This document shows, in pieces, positions 36,416-51,100 of a DNA stretch of 64,000 bases; position 1 is the first letter of the stretch; every line of letters begins with the position of its first letter. A program made the position numbers and the translations under genes. The notes below the pieces were generated by a model that saw only the letters and a list, made by a program, of their open reading frames with translations, was not told the origin of the DNA and ran no database searches. The stretch is from the NCBI RefSeq assembly GCF_037975245.1, contig NC_092568.1, positions 3,751,001 to 3,815,000 on the forward strand, in the 5' to 3' direction. Source of the DNA: Apostichopus japonicus. Its lineage: Eukaryota > Echinodermata > Holothuroidea > Aspidochirotida > Stichopodidae.

Positions 36416-39007
36416 ATTTGTACAAAATATTTCACTTTGTTAAGTATATTACAACATTCAAACTATTTCTCTATACAACTTACTCAGAAAGACAATTACA
36501 GAAATCATGCAGAGAATATCATTAAAATGGCAAAACCTCCAATTAACAGTAAAAAGGGTTTACGATTATACCTTTGAAGTCACTAGAATTTATTGATATG
36601 ATGGATATTATGTAAAAGTATTACCTGATGGTACCAAAATCCAGAACATACGGTCTTGTTCAGTTAAAAATGATGTCACCATAAAATGTAAAACATATCA
36701 TTTGTCACGTTATTATGAACACTTAGTAACTAGATATTCCATAACTGTCGAGAAGAAACGCTGAAAAGTGTGTTGTCCGGTTTTGAAATTACTAATCATT
36801 TCAATTTATCTAGCGTTTGTTTCACAATACAAAAACCTCATAACCAACTGACCAAGGGTGGCGGATATTCCCCGTCAGGCAGAACATACCGCATCACAAA
36901 CATGGGCTACTTCAGATGGACTTAAAGCAGCTAAGAGCAGAATTAATGGTAAAACCATTCACAAATGTGACAGGTCACACATTAGTATGTCTTTTTCTAC
37001 AATCTTAACATTACCCATGATCACAAAGAATTATGATCAATTTCTATCAAACTCACACTGTGTTCAATGGCACAGTTGAAAGAGCACTTTGACTTTCTTT
37101 GCTGGTATTGCCCATAAACACATTGGCCTCAAAATATGCTAGACTAAGATAAACACAGAAAATGAATCTCCATGTACACCATCATCAGCACCATCGTAGA
37201 CATCATCGTCATCAACACCATCTTCAAATAAAGTCAATAAATTATGGAGTACTCAATGTCACACACAAACACATTAGTCTGTCTGTTTCTGCAATATTAA
37301 CACTACCCACTATTGCAATGAATAAACTTCTATAAAGCTCAATCTGTGTTCACAGCAGGCAAGAGTGTCCAATGTCCTTCTTAAATTGTTTCTAATGCAT
37401 AAAATAAGTTGCTTAAATATTTAAAAAAATTACTGTTTTTGCTATTACACCCATTTACAATAAATCCTTAAAATTTTCTACATGTAAAATAGCAGCTTTA
37501 AAATATATACAGGATAAAAGTTTGCTTCAAGATTCTATCGCTACCTACATTAGAAAACAGAGCAGCTTTACTGTAAGCCCCCCCCCCTTCCCCACTTTAA
37601 AACTGTATTTAACTCCTATCTCTCCAGTACAAAGATTCCGGACTGAATAAATGTGAGGTTTTTTCAATGTTTGTCCAGTGAGAACAGGCAATCAGAGATA
37701 ACTAAATACAGAAGACCTACAGAAAGCACAAGTAATAATGATAATGATGATTAATAACGCACGCATATCCACCCAGTAACCTTTACGTGAAATGCACTTA
37801 GTTATACTCCCAAAGTTTATATTTGAACTTCCAAAGGATTACTGTGAAACCTCTACAGCCACCAAATATATCATACTTTCACATGACATGTGCTACACAT
37901 AAAAAACCTGACAATCACCCATACATACCGTTAACAGTAAAACCCTCCACAGCCGAGAATCTCATACTTACATATGAGGTGTGGTACACATAACAATCCC
38001 GACAGTCACCCATATATACCGTTAACAGTTAAACCCTCTACAGCCAAATATCTCATACCTTCACATGACATGTGCTACACATAACAAACCCTACAATCAC
38101 CCATATATACATTTAGCAGTGAAACACTCTACAGCCAAGTATCTCATACTTACACATGGCATTATGCCACACATATTCCCAATCACCCCATATATACAGT
38201 TTTAACAGTGTAACCCTCTACAGCTGAGAATCTCATACTTACACATGGCATGTGCCACATATATTCCCAATCACCCCATATATACCGTTAACAGTGAAAC
38301 CCTCTACAGCCGAGAATCTCATATTTATTCCCAATCACCCATATATACAGTTAACCTTGTGTTTTTCCCGCCATTTGTTTCTTGGTATACCAGAAAACAC
38401 ACTAGTAAGATCACAAAGTCAAACTAAGCATCGAACAAACGCTACACGGAACAAACCTGCACTCACCCATATCTTCTCTTAACCTCTTTGTTTGTTAGTT
38501 TTCTAGCAAAACACACCAAAACAAGCAATATCACATCAGACACACTTTTATAAATAAAAACATCACCCACAGTTTGATTTCTACTGATGTTAACAACATC
38601 AACCTAATTTGACAATTTTTAATCAAGACAGAAACGTTTTATTAGCGATACATTTGAAGCAGCTTGCTGAAGTATTATTTTCACATTAAAATTCTATCAA
38701 ATACAAGACAACAATTACCACACACGGCTTGTGTTATTACCTCCAGTAAACTTGTAACACCACTCAAAATCACCACCAGACACCACAACAAATTTCACGT
38801 GTAATTAAAAAGATATATTTACACGATCTTATTAAAATACGCTTTCAAACAATTGATACAGACAGAATGCGAGACGTACAATGAAAACAGGACAGTATAA
38901 GATTACAGACATTTACTGTTTCAAAGTCATGACTATATGAAGAAGACTGAAAAATGGAACCCATCTCCGGCAGGTGGGCGGTGGCTTCAGGTGGCATTCC
39001 GTACCCT
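36416..39007 (-). other. Probable GTPBP2 3' UTR and downstream sequence
   Basis: No coding sequence recognised. It contains a ~90-bp tandem array at 37849-38356 and simple-sequence stretches. I see no further gene. Confidence 0.4.
37849..38356. repeat. About 90-bp tandem array, 6 units
   Basis: Units share aaaccctctacagccgagaa, ctcatacttacacatg and cccatatataccgttaacag. The last unit is shortened by an internal deletion. Confidence 0.92.
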
Positions 39008-39178
39008 TCAACGCTCTATATGAGGGCCTTTGTCATTGTGACTGTAAACCTTCGTTATCTGACCCATGCCTTTAGTCGTTCCTTCCCGAAAGAAGAGTCT
39101 TGCGCCTACTCTGAGAAACTCGGGCTGTCGTTTAAATTTGAACTTTACCAGAGCCTGCTCGTTAACTTTTAACGAATC
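39008..39178 (-). CDS. GTPBP2: GTPBP2 exon 12, last coding exon
   Basis: After ttgtacag on minus. It encodes [20 protein letters not shown] and [20 protein letters not shown], ending GPHIER and a TGA at 39010-39008. Confidence 0.94.
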   Translation of the reverse strand, partial: DSLKVNEQALVKFKFKRQPEFLRVGARLFFREGTTKGMGQITKVYSHNDKGPHIER

Positions 39179-42100
39179 CTGTACAAGTGTTAAAGAGCAA
39201 AGCAAAAAAGGGTTGTGAATAAATTGCAACATGGCAAGATATTTCAGCGACAAAGTTATTATAGGGTGACCACTGTGCAAAAGAATCGAGGAAAGCGAGG
39301 AAACAAAATATATTTACCAAGAAAGTCTGATCTGACTCAAAAGTAGACCTTTTGGCTTTGATTTGAACTGGTGAACTTGACTCTTAACAAATTAGTTTTG
39401 CTGCGACCAGTATGCAGCAGAGTGGATTCTCTTTTACACTGTGGTCTCAATATCACAGACCAACAGTAGACTCGTTACAAGGCATAACATTTCTCATGAG
39501 ACTATTTACAAAGGTATTAATTTGTCACGAGACTCTTTACAAAGGAATTACATTTGTCATGACTCTTTACAAAGGAATTACATTTTTACAAAGGAATTAC
39601 ATTAGTCATGTAACAAGTGATGTCACTGCACTGCCTTCAAGGAGACCAGTTGGAGAGTTAGATACCACAACATAACATCACAAATATGTCAGTCAACCAG
39701 TTCACTTGTTTCAATACTTTTTCGTTTCAGTTTTCAACACCAAAATGTGAAGCCACAAATAAGGGGTCCATAAGAAGGGTTGTAGTACAACAACTAGGCT
39801 AAGAAATTACAGCTTTTTCATCACTGACATGTCAATTATCTCCCTGCAGAAAGTGCTCAAGGTCGTTAGATTCAACTGTTTCAAGAACCAGGTCTAAACT
39901 TTCTCAATTTCAGCCCACTTTGCTAAGATATGCCAGTGCATAAAAATATCTCCCGGCTAAAATCAAACCCCCAATTTTACTTTCCTTGAATTAATGTAAT
40001 AGGAACATTAACTTTGCATAATAGCTGGCAGAGAAATGGAAGTGCATTTTTTTTCTCTACTCGTGTACTGCAAAATCCACTGGCATTAGCTAGTAAACGG
40101 CTGGAATTTCCAAGTCTGAAAACCAACTGTCTACACAGAGACATCAAGTATAGCTTTGGTTTACTTTAAAAAAAAAAGAAGTTCCTCAGAAGACCTCACA
40201 TTTTTTGTTACTAAGTTTCTCTGTGAAATGGTATGCTACAGATAGTTAACCAACCAGAAGTATCTTACGATTGTTAGACTACATCTTTCTACAGATGATT
40301 AACCAACCATAAGTATCTTACGATTGTTAGACGACATCTTTCTACAGATAATTAACCAACCAGAAGTATCTTACGATTGTTAGACTACATCTTTCTACAG
40401 ATAATTAACCAACCAGAAGTATCTTACGATTGTTAGACTACATCTTTCTACAGATAATTAACCAACCAGAAGTATCTTACGATTGTAAGACTACATCTTT
40501 CTACAGATAATTGACCAACCAGAAGTATCTTACGATTGTTAGACTACATCTTTCTACAGATAATTAACCAACCAGAAGCATCTTATGATTGTTACGCTAC
40601 ATCTTGATCAAACCTACGAATGTCTTTTTTCTGTGGAAAGAGGATACAAAACATACCTCGTTTATCATATCTTCAATGATTGCACTTTGACAGACACTCC
40701 CTACGTGTACTGTAACCTGGAAGCCTTTCTTGATGCTGGTAGTATGGTACAGTACACAGATGTTAGCTTCAAACTCCATACAGCATGTAGGGTCTTCCCT
40801 TACCAGTACCATGCCCTGCAAAGATTAAAATCAAAAATAAGAATATTGCTGGGAGAAATCTAAGTTCTCTTAAGGGTTAAATGACAGGTTCAAAGGACGA
40901 CAGAAGATATATTCATATAAACATATTTCTTGTACCACTACCAGTGGTCAGTTTGATAAAACAAGGCTAGTATATTTAACATGTACTGGGAATTAATGGT
41001 CTCATTGTGCCTTTCACAAAGAGTCCAGTCAACATTGCTATAACATTTCAACAATGCATGAATGTGATTTGTGGAACACGCAAAGGAAAATATATTTTTA
41101 CGAAAAATATAGAACTTTGGAAATTCTTAACAATATCAACAATTCTGGGAGGTGCCTGGAAAGACACTGAATGAGCTATATTACTTACTAGATAATTGCT
41201 TGTCATTCAGCCTCTGAAGAAGATCCTACTAGGATCGAAATGTCAGGCCCACTTACTTTTACACATGCTAATTGCTTAAATACAAATAAAAGCTTAACGG
41301 AAACAATAGATCAAACGAACATCAAGAATACAACATTGTAGATTAGTAGGAAATGTTGCTTATGGATTACTATAACAAATGACATGATTTTCTTTTAACA
41401 AATTGCAAGGCTTTGTGAGTTCATGATTGACCCAAGAGATCAAAAGATAGCCTTGGCAATTAACAGCCAGTAAAGGTAGGGTGGGATTACATTAGGAACC
41501 TCTTATGAACAGGTTTTTTTTCTACAAAACATTTGATATCATGAAAAATAGGACAAAATGGGGGAAAGAAGGCTAACTACATCTAATTTATTAGATTAAT
41601 TAGATAAAAGAGAAAGAATAATTATTAACTATAAAATTTCATAAAACAAACTCATTTTCATCAGCATCCAATCACTGATAAAAAAACTTACATTTAGTTG
41701 AAAAAAAATATACCTCGATCCCCAGCAAGGTTTCAAATCTGAAGCTCCACAGTGCTATTGACTCTTACATACAACAAACAGCATAAGAGAGAGTGACCAA
41801 AGAATTCTTACTTTTCTTAAGGGAAATTCTTCCCATTCCCCTAATGCTAAGGTAGCAGCTTGACCCGGCATCACTACACGACATTTACTTCTATTCCTGT
41901 GAATGCTTTGAAACTGGACTTTCTTGAAATTCCCCTCTTCACTGGGACCTAGCAGAAGAGTAGAGTCTTCTTGTATGGAACCTCTGATGGAAGAAAAACA
42001 ACAACAAAATACTGAATGACAATTATTCCTCAGGGAAAGACCAGGTCGGGTCAAGAATTCCGACATAAAAGCAAAGGATATTATTTTTGGTATTGAAGGT

Positions 42101-45100
42101 TCCACAGGATACTGAACAGCCATATATTTGCATAAAGTAATGTTTGCTGGACCAATCTGGAAGGGACACTGTGACATTGTTTTTGATTGATTTTTTTAAA
42201 TTCGGGTTACATTACTTTTGAAAATGGTTTATATTTATGTATGGTAATGCACCAAGATCCAACAGGAGTCTTGTAGTAATAAAATAGCATTGCAATGTAA
42301 ATAATTGAACTTTAACAATATAAGAATATTTCAGAATTTCATAAAAACTAAATAGTAAATTGACTTAAAGACTTACTTAAAAAACATATATGAAGGATAA
42401 ATACTGACTGTAGTAAACAAGGTATGGATTTGGTGTCTGACGATGAAACTAGCGGCATATGATAATCAAGAAAGAAGTTTGAATGAGATTTAGGTAGGAA
42501 CTTACGATAATAACGTTCCACCGAGCACCTTCCCCACGTGAGGAACGCTGTAAACCTCATCTACCTGGATTCAACAAGAAGAAAATAAGAAACATGCATC
42601 ATTAATCATTATAATTCTTGTAGCTTTTCCTTTTTCACACTCTCTACAGACACTTTTACATTTTTATATGGTTATGCATTACTGTTACAAGTTATAACAG
42701 GAGGAAATGGTTTAATATCGAGAGTCAAGGGATGGGATTGATGCCAGTATTGTCGGGCAAAAGCATACCGACCAATACAAACAGAGCTACTGAGACACAA
42801 GTCAGTACTGCCAAGTGCAACTATTTTCATCTTTTCTTTTCACCAGTAACAGTTCTGCAGCCTATATGCTTTAACACAATCCTGTATGAATGAGTTTTAA
42901 CACAAGCAATTCATTTCATAACATCCAGAATTGGAAAAGAAGGAGGCAGTTCAACTTGTAAATTACTTATCAAAGAAGAGAAAAACAATTGTAAGTGAAA
43001 AAATATTTATTAAAGTTTAACAAAAAAGATTTTCTTGCTTTGCTTTTAAGATTTCAATCCCTTTCAGTTCCTCCCAGCCTCAAAAGGCATACATTCAAGC
43101 AACATTGTAAAACTTTTTGAATTGTTTTGAGACACATACCTATATCTAGGTTATCTATATTGTATTAATATTCCTTTGCGGTCTGCCAATATACCATAGC
43201 GACAGCCAACTACACTAGAAGAATGAAAGATCATGTGACCATTGTCATTTCATAAATTATTTAAACTCACATGAAACTCTGTAATCTCTTGCATCAATCG
43301 AGTCTGTTCTCCAGTGGTACAAGCGGGAGGTATGATGTGAAGAAATTTTTTAAGTAGGTCAAGATTTTCTCCGGTTACATTTGACACCATGAATATAGGA
43401 CAAATACTGAGGAAAGAAAGAACCCAATTTAATAGATATATAACCAAAAAATTCACATGTAGAGATGAGTAAAAGGTTAATCTTCAAGTTTATATAGTTT
43501 AAATCAGAACCAGGGGAGGGTGGGGGGGGGGACAGCAAATGGAAGATTACAAATAAGCATCTTCTCTTCTACCTCTTGAAAAATTACTGTCTATAAGCTT
43601 CATTGTAAAACTGAATGGTTTATTTCCAAAGGCTTCTTCCACTCCCCAGATATCAAATTGCATATCACATTGCAATGGCTTGATAGAACATTCATATATA
43701 TATATTTAATTTGATGTGAATATACATATCGATACTACATACCTCACCTTATTATCACAATTAGAGTTAATTGTAACGATAGATCCCATAGAAAGCGCAT
43801 TTCCCTGAACAAAAAGAACACACATCATACGCATATATATATCCTTCCAAGACAAGAACATTTCCTATGGATGTATGGATAGTGTTGATAATTTGGTGCA
43901 TTTATGTATATATATATATCAATGTGAATGATTGTTTAACATGATCATTAAAATCTGTCCAAATACTTACTTTTCTGAATTGAACCTTCGTGCAGCGGTT
44001 ACTGCTGCATAGTTGGATGTGACTGGGTAAGTTATTTTACCACATCCAGGTCCTGATAGTAGTCTGGTTACCTGCTGTAACGTTCTCTCTCGTACACAAG
44101 GTGGGCAGATGTCAATCTTACTAATCACCACAAATATACCCATTTGAAGAGCCATAGCAAGACCCAGGTGCTCCCTGGTCGTACCAGCTACGGGAATAAC
44201 AAGACAAGAACCGAATCAATGGATGTTAAGTACACCTAAAATACAGAAATTACACTGTCGAAAGATTTTCAAGTTTAAATGGTGAACTGGCCAAAATAAT
44301 ATAGAATTTAAGATAGTAATCAAAGCTTCTGTTTTGTTCTTCTCCAAGCTAAGCTCTCTGACAGTGATCTCAATCAGATGCCTTTCTCAACAATATTAGT
44401 TATCTCTGCTTCAAGAATTCCTGAACACCCAAACAGATGTGCACTAATCTAGCAAACAATGTAATTACAGTAAAAATCAAACAGCAAAAAATGCAGGATA
44501 AAGATGTTATGAAACTCTTGACGATGCAAGTTTAGTGAAAGCAGAAATCCGTATGAATGTTAACATTTCTTTGAAAAGCCAACAGCACCATCGACTCACC
44601 AACTCCATTGTTTGCACTGACGACAAGCATTGCAAAGTCGGGTTTACATCCCATCAGACCAAATATGGTTGTTTTGAGATATTTCTGGTGTCCAGCTAAA
44701 TCAATCAGGGTGATAAGTTTTGATGCATTCTGGCAGATTTCTCTCATGGTTAAACACCCTTGCTTGGAATCGTTATAGTTTATGACCTGTGTAATAAATA
44801 ATAGAAGGATGATTTTAGGTTAAAAATTAAAAAATATGTGGTGTTGACATGTCATTCTATGGCTAAACCAATGGAAACTTTTGTATGCTAGTAGCATCTC
44901 TGTAACTATTATGGTTTTAAAGATATTTACCTTCAACAATATGCTGAATATCAGGAATGCCCCTTCATGGCTATATCAAAGATAACAACAGTCTACAGTA
45001 GGTCTAGTAGTTAATGTTAATCCATTTTTTTTTTAAATTCTTATACCTCAATCTAAAAATGTTTTTAACAACACAACACCCATGGATTACATCAAACACC

Positions 45101-48100
45101 ATTTAATAGTAAAGCGTAGAGGCACCATGTTATACATCATATACGTATCTTGCAGCCACAGTAAGTGGTGATACATATTATTGTACTATAAACAAAATTC
45201 TTAACATACTAAAACACCTATTGGGGCAGTAATGTAATAAACTTCATCAGTAGAAAAAACATTCTGTATTGGCATATTTACATGGCAGGTTTCATTGATT
45301 TACAAAGAAAGATTGCTAAATATTTGACCTGAGTAAATGGTTAGGAGACAACATTACATTGAATCTAATTTGACTCTTCTATAATATCTAGTTGATTCAT
45401 TTTAAAACCGTCATAACCCTTTCAATCCTATTGAAAAGATATTTTTATCATATTTTCCTGTCTAGGATTATTTATGACACTTCTCTGTGTTAACTTTGAA
45501 CTTTAAAAGAATATTTCTCTGCGATTAATCAAAACTCTGTAATTTAGAGTTTTGTCAAAATAAATTTCTCCGAATATCTGTTTGTGGAACATTACACTTA
45601 ATTATGTACATGAATCAAAGTTTCAAAATATGCTAAATATCTAAAAAAGAAAAACACAAACTTTCTATATTTGATAACCAAATTCACTTTAAAGCTCTAG
45701 TTTCTGTTTATTACATCAAAGCAGCATTTCATTTGACAGTTTATAGTCTTTTCGATTTCATTTCTCTCTGAGGATATAAATTTATTAAATATGAATCTTT
45801 ACCTCCCCTTTACTGTTGAAACCAAGGACTTCGTGACTAACGCTGGATGTGTGACCAGATTCAATTTCATGTAAATGCCGGAAGAGGTTCAATCTGGCCC
45901 TCCCTTGTCCGTTGTCTTTTTCACCCTGGGTCAGAACTCCCAGTAAAGTGCTCTTTCCTGATTCCACGTTTCCTAGGACTGCTAATCGAAGATCAATGTA
46001 CTATAAGTAGAGGGAAATGAAAAAGGAAACTGTTAAAACAAAGCTATAACAGTTAATGACGTAACAACACTGACTTAATACAATGTACCTATTAAACACA
46101 ATATACTTATTGACTTCTAGAGATGTACTGTATGCACTGTGGTCTATCGAGGGCAAAGCTCTCCCAGGAACAACCATACAGTGTGTAAGTTTTGTCTTCT
46201 TGCTGCAATAAGGGTATATACAATGAAACACCAGTTGATAACCAGCTAATCTTGAGACAAAATTCATGGAAATTCTGCAGTCAGAAGCTACTAAATGTTT
46301 CATATTAGGAAATATTCTTTCTAAAAGTGGAGAGAGAAATATAAAATCCTCCTCCCAGTCAATACTTGACATACTGTAAAGTGGTAAGCTAACTGTTCAA
46401 AGTATTAGAACTTAATATTAACAAAAGAATCTCAAATGGGCTGAGAGGAAATATGAAAGGAAGATATTGTCCATCAGCCAAGTGAATTACAAGCATATTT
46501 TGATTTCATTCTAGGCCAAAATCAAACAATGAGTCCATTCAAGATGATAACATAAAAGGAAAACTCACAACAGAAATATTTCTATCTTACTGTAGATTAA
46601 GAATTCTACAATGTTCAGACAATTGGATTTATATAACAAGTTTAAATATGGTTTTACCTGTTGATCATCTGGTACTCTCCTAACCAGAACTTCACAAGCT
46701 GTTTTATTAAGTCCATTATATGATTCTACTGTGGTCCTTCTGACTTCTACTGTGGTGGCTCCAAGTCTAAAAAGACAAAAAGCCAGATGGGCAATTCCAT
46801 GGTAACGGAAGGACATTGGGACTAATTTTCTGACATTTAAACAAGTATATCATGAATATCCCCATTAATTACAACAAATAATTGTCATCATTGACTAGCT
46901 ATAACTACGTATTTCAATTTTCACATATTTTTTTTCCACAAACCCTTCCTATTTTTGAAATATGAATATTAATGAGGTCGGTAACGGAAAGACGGCAAAC
47001 GGACAAGGGTTTTCACAGGTCTTGAGTTTATTGTAAAACTCTGTGAATTCTATGGAGTAATATTATTTTAGAGGTGAGAAATGTTATCACAATACTGTTT
47101 CCTATACTGTACCACTTTCCATTCTGAAATTATTGCTTTGGTTTTCTAGAAATATTGTGCTAATTAAAGTTAAATTTGGTAACGGAAGGACGGTAACGGA
47201 AGGACAAAATGTCCACTCAATTACAGTGTGCAAAGAAGAGTATATCACAATGTTGACACAATAATATAATTGTCAGAACCAACATTCCAATGTGAACTAT
47301 AACAATGTATTGACCATCAAAAGCAAAAATATGGAAGTTATTTCTAATTATCAACTAATCACATTATGTTAATTAACTGTAGGTCAATAACTGAAAAAGT
47401 GAAACTGAAAAAGTTGAAGCAACTATCACTACTGTATATTAAACTGAATTTATTCTAAAATGATAATTAACTGAAGCTGAAGTCCTACTACTTTAGAAAT
47501 AATCACCTGCTTATTAATGGGAAGTGATTGTATCTAAAAGTACAAACAAACAGTAGTTTTTAACTGTAAATTTGTTTTTTCTACATGAGTATCTAGAAAC
47601 AATATTTCAGTTATCAACTACAGTATCACATGGAGGCAGGTAACCAAGGGTTCATTTATTTCATTCCTAAAGCAGAGGTTCCTGATCTTCAATTCTTTGT
47701 TAATAATGGGAGCATAATTTTAGCATAATTTTGATGTCACACACGTGACCAAAATAACGCAAAAGTTTTCATAAAAAGTAACTGATGTGCCTTATGATGT
47801 CCACACTTGATATGCAACCGTTCTTGGTGCACACTGTTAGTTCTGCAAAATATCCAGTCAAGTAATTATTCCTACAATGAATTCATAGCCTCTTATTAGT
47901 CCTCACACACATGACCGATGATCACGTGTGTGACATTTGTGCATGAAAATGCAGAATGTCATACACGTGACCCGACAATGTCACACACGTGACCCTCCAA
48001 ATCATGGCAGTAAAACTGTATTAAAGTAATTCCTATGGAATATCAACAGTGCTGTTCTGTGGTCATTACTAGAGTCAACATTTGCACTGAAATTTGCATA

Positions 48101-51100
48101 CGCACAATGAAAATTCAGAATGTCACACACGTTACCCAACAATGTCACACACGTGACCAGATTTTTCTTACCTTATGTAGTATTATGCTAATTTTAAGAA
48201 GTGAAATATTGAGGTGAAATGTCTTGTAAGAATAGAAACACATTAAGGTAGATTCATGAGAAATTAGGGTTATTCAGCCCTGTTAGAAACTGAGGAATTT
48301 GCCAATGTTTTTTTGAGCAAAATAGCCAGTTTCATTTCACGTCACACACATGACCGACCTTTATATGACCTCTGCCAGCACATGAATGTTGTGATTTTGG
48401 CTAAGCAATATATGGTTTTGTAAAATAGTCCCCTAGTGCATACTTAAGTACTAAAACCAACCTTACTTTCTTTACCTAAAAGTAGTTACTTAGTGGTAAA
48501 GTGCAAATCTCCTCATTTTTCAGTCACACACGTGACCGAGAATGGCTCTACCATGGAATTGCCCCTTACAGTAGTATAGATATAAACATCACTCTCAGAA
48601 TCAACAACTCCCACAGGATGCTATATACAATATATATATGTATGCATGCAATGATATTTACTTTTAATCATAGGCAAATGACTCAATTATCTGACTGGAA
48701 AAACAAAATTGTCCTTCCGTTACTGTCCTTCCGTTACCAAAATGGTAACGGAAAGACAGGTTTTAATCAATCATAATGAACAAATGAAGAGGACCAGGGT
48801 GAAACTAATTATTTCATTTTGTTGGCCAATCTAAACTTGCTTTGAAGATGAACTTTCATTTTAATCTTGCTGCAACTTTTCCTGAAAAACTAAAAAAAGT
48901 TATATTTTCGGTAACGGAAGGACATTTCAAATGGCAAAAATACCGAAGGGCACTGAAGCGGAACCAATGAGGAAAAGGGGCGAAAATATTATCCATTCAG
49001 TTTTCCATGATCTATACTCTCACATGGTAGTGGCTGATATCATTCATATACTCGCTATCAATAGCAGTGACCAATAGTTTTTATTACCAATCATCCAATT
49101 TTCTGTATCAACTCATGAATATTCAATTACCCATATATTTTCATTCCAAAATGCATGAAAATTGCATTTCTGAACCTGATTCTGGAAAATATGGACTCTT
49201 AGCTTTCATATGACACCAAATTTACTATTGTCACACACTTTTAATTTTTTGGGTATCATGTCCACTTTCTCATGGAATTGCCCAGATGCAAAAATTAAGA
49301 TCAATTTTCGGATGTCCTAACTCCTAATGGAACATTTACCTCGATTAAAATACAACACACGTTTTGAAATAAAAATGTCAAAGTTGACTTAATGGTGTCG
49401 AGTATGACAGGTGATCCATACTCAACAGTAATACTATCCAGAGTATGAATCAGACCATTAAATTTAAAATATACTTTTAAAATTTTCAGAAGTTTGGCAA
49501 CATTGTACTTGAAGCAGAATAGCACCCATCTGTCATTTGATTATATGATATTGAAAAACAAACAAGCTCTTCATTATCAATCCATCTGTTTTGATATTCT
49601 CAGACTCTCACTAATACCACTGAGTATAGTGTAAAAGATAAACCTTTTCTTTATCAGTAGTTTCAGCTGCAATATCCTCTGAAGTCAGAGTTCGAAGAAA
49701 GTAACAAATATATTGTTCACAAATACCATGAACAGGGCACAGTTAGCACTTTCACAGATCACTTGAAGGGTCAAAGTCCATATCAGATGATAGGGTTAAG
49801 TCAGAGTCCAAACCTATCTTTAATTGAACTTTTTAAACATATTTCAGTTGATAATTTGCAAGCAACTCAAAACAATTCAAAGTTAGTAACAAAACCACAG
49901 GCAACCTATATTTACAAAATTATCGGAAAGATTGTTAGTGCTGTTTACCAATCAGATGGTTAGTTTTCATTTGACTCAAGTTTTAAATATAAAAAAGTAT
50001 GTATGTGACAATTTTGTACTCAGAAACCAGTTAAAAGTACAGAACTTATGACATTTTGTTAAAGTTTGCTAATTAAGATTAACATGATGAAATAATCTAC
50101 AAATGTCACATCAATTGTAATATGACAGTTTGCAGAAAAAGAAACTGCTTTTACTATGAGCTCTGGCAATAGTCCCTATAAAGAATTCTCAGAGACATTT
50201 CTTTCTTGAAGTTTACACTGAGCTTATTTGAGCTTGAATGTGGCACATTTTGCATTTATTATTGACATTGTGTTGTTACACACACATTTACTCATTTACA
50301 TTTCCCTACCAATATATTATATTTGACCTCCAACAAACACAATAGGTTCCATATGCTCCTCAAAGGGAAGCCACATATCACTTATGAGGTCTGGCTACTA
50401 TTGCTCTCTGCTTCTTGAGTAATAGTGTTTACGATGTATCCTGTGTTGAACATCAGTTGACCTTGAGATTCCCCACATAATGCATACTCATCAATCCATT
50501 ACAACTTATCATTGACTTCATTAGCTCTGTTCATGATAGGCCAGAGATATAGTACTAATGAATTTCATACACTGGCCTCTTATGAACACAGATGACCTTC
50601 GACCTCCCATCAAAAAGAATAGGATTATGGGGTTCATCAAAAGGAAGTCACATGTCAAGTATGAGATCTGGTGACCTTTAACCTCCTTGAGATATTGCAT
50701 AACTTACAAGGTAATCCTACTGTACTAGAGATGTTAGTTGAACTTTAAACTCTTTGGTAGTTTGTAGTTTGTTAGGTAGTGTACTGTAGATTGTTTTCAT
50801 GTCATGAAACAACCTTCCATTGACAAAAATATACACGTTTTGCCTGCTTACTGCATGTGTATTCATGAGATTATAGTGCTGAAAGTTGTTCACACTGACC
50901 TGAAATGAGCTTTCATCTTTTTCCCCTAAAATATGGTTTGTGTCATCATAACTATGGTAAGCCACATGCTTGTCAAATATGAGGTCAACTAAAGCTTGCT
51001 ATCTCGACATATATGCAGTGATTACATACAAATGCACTTACACCTAAGCCAACTTGACTGCATGAATACCTTAATTGCTTTGCATAAGGGAAACTGTACA

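Noticed and set aside
41755-42177. 140-codon minus frame as one exon
   Set aside because: Only 41983-41812 is coding; the frame continues by chance into both introns past clear splice sites.
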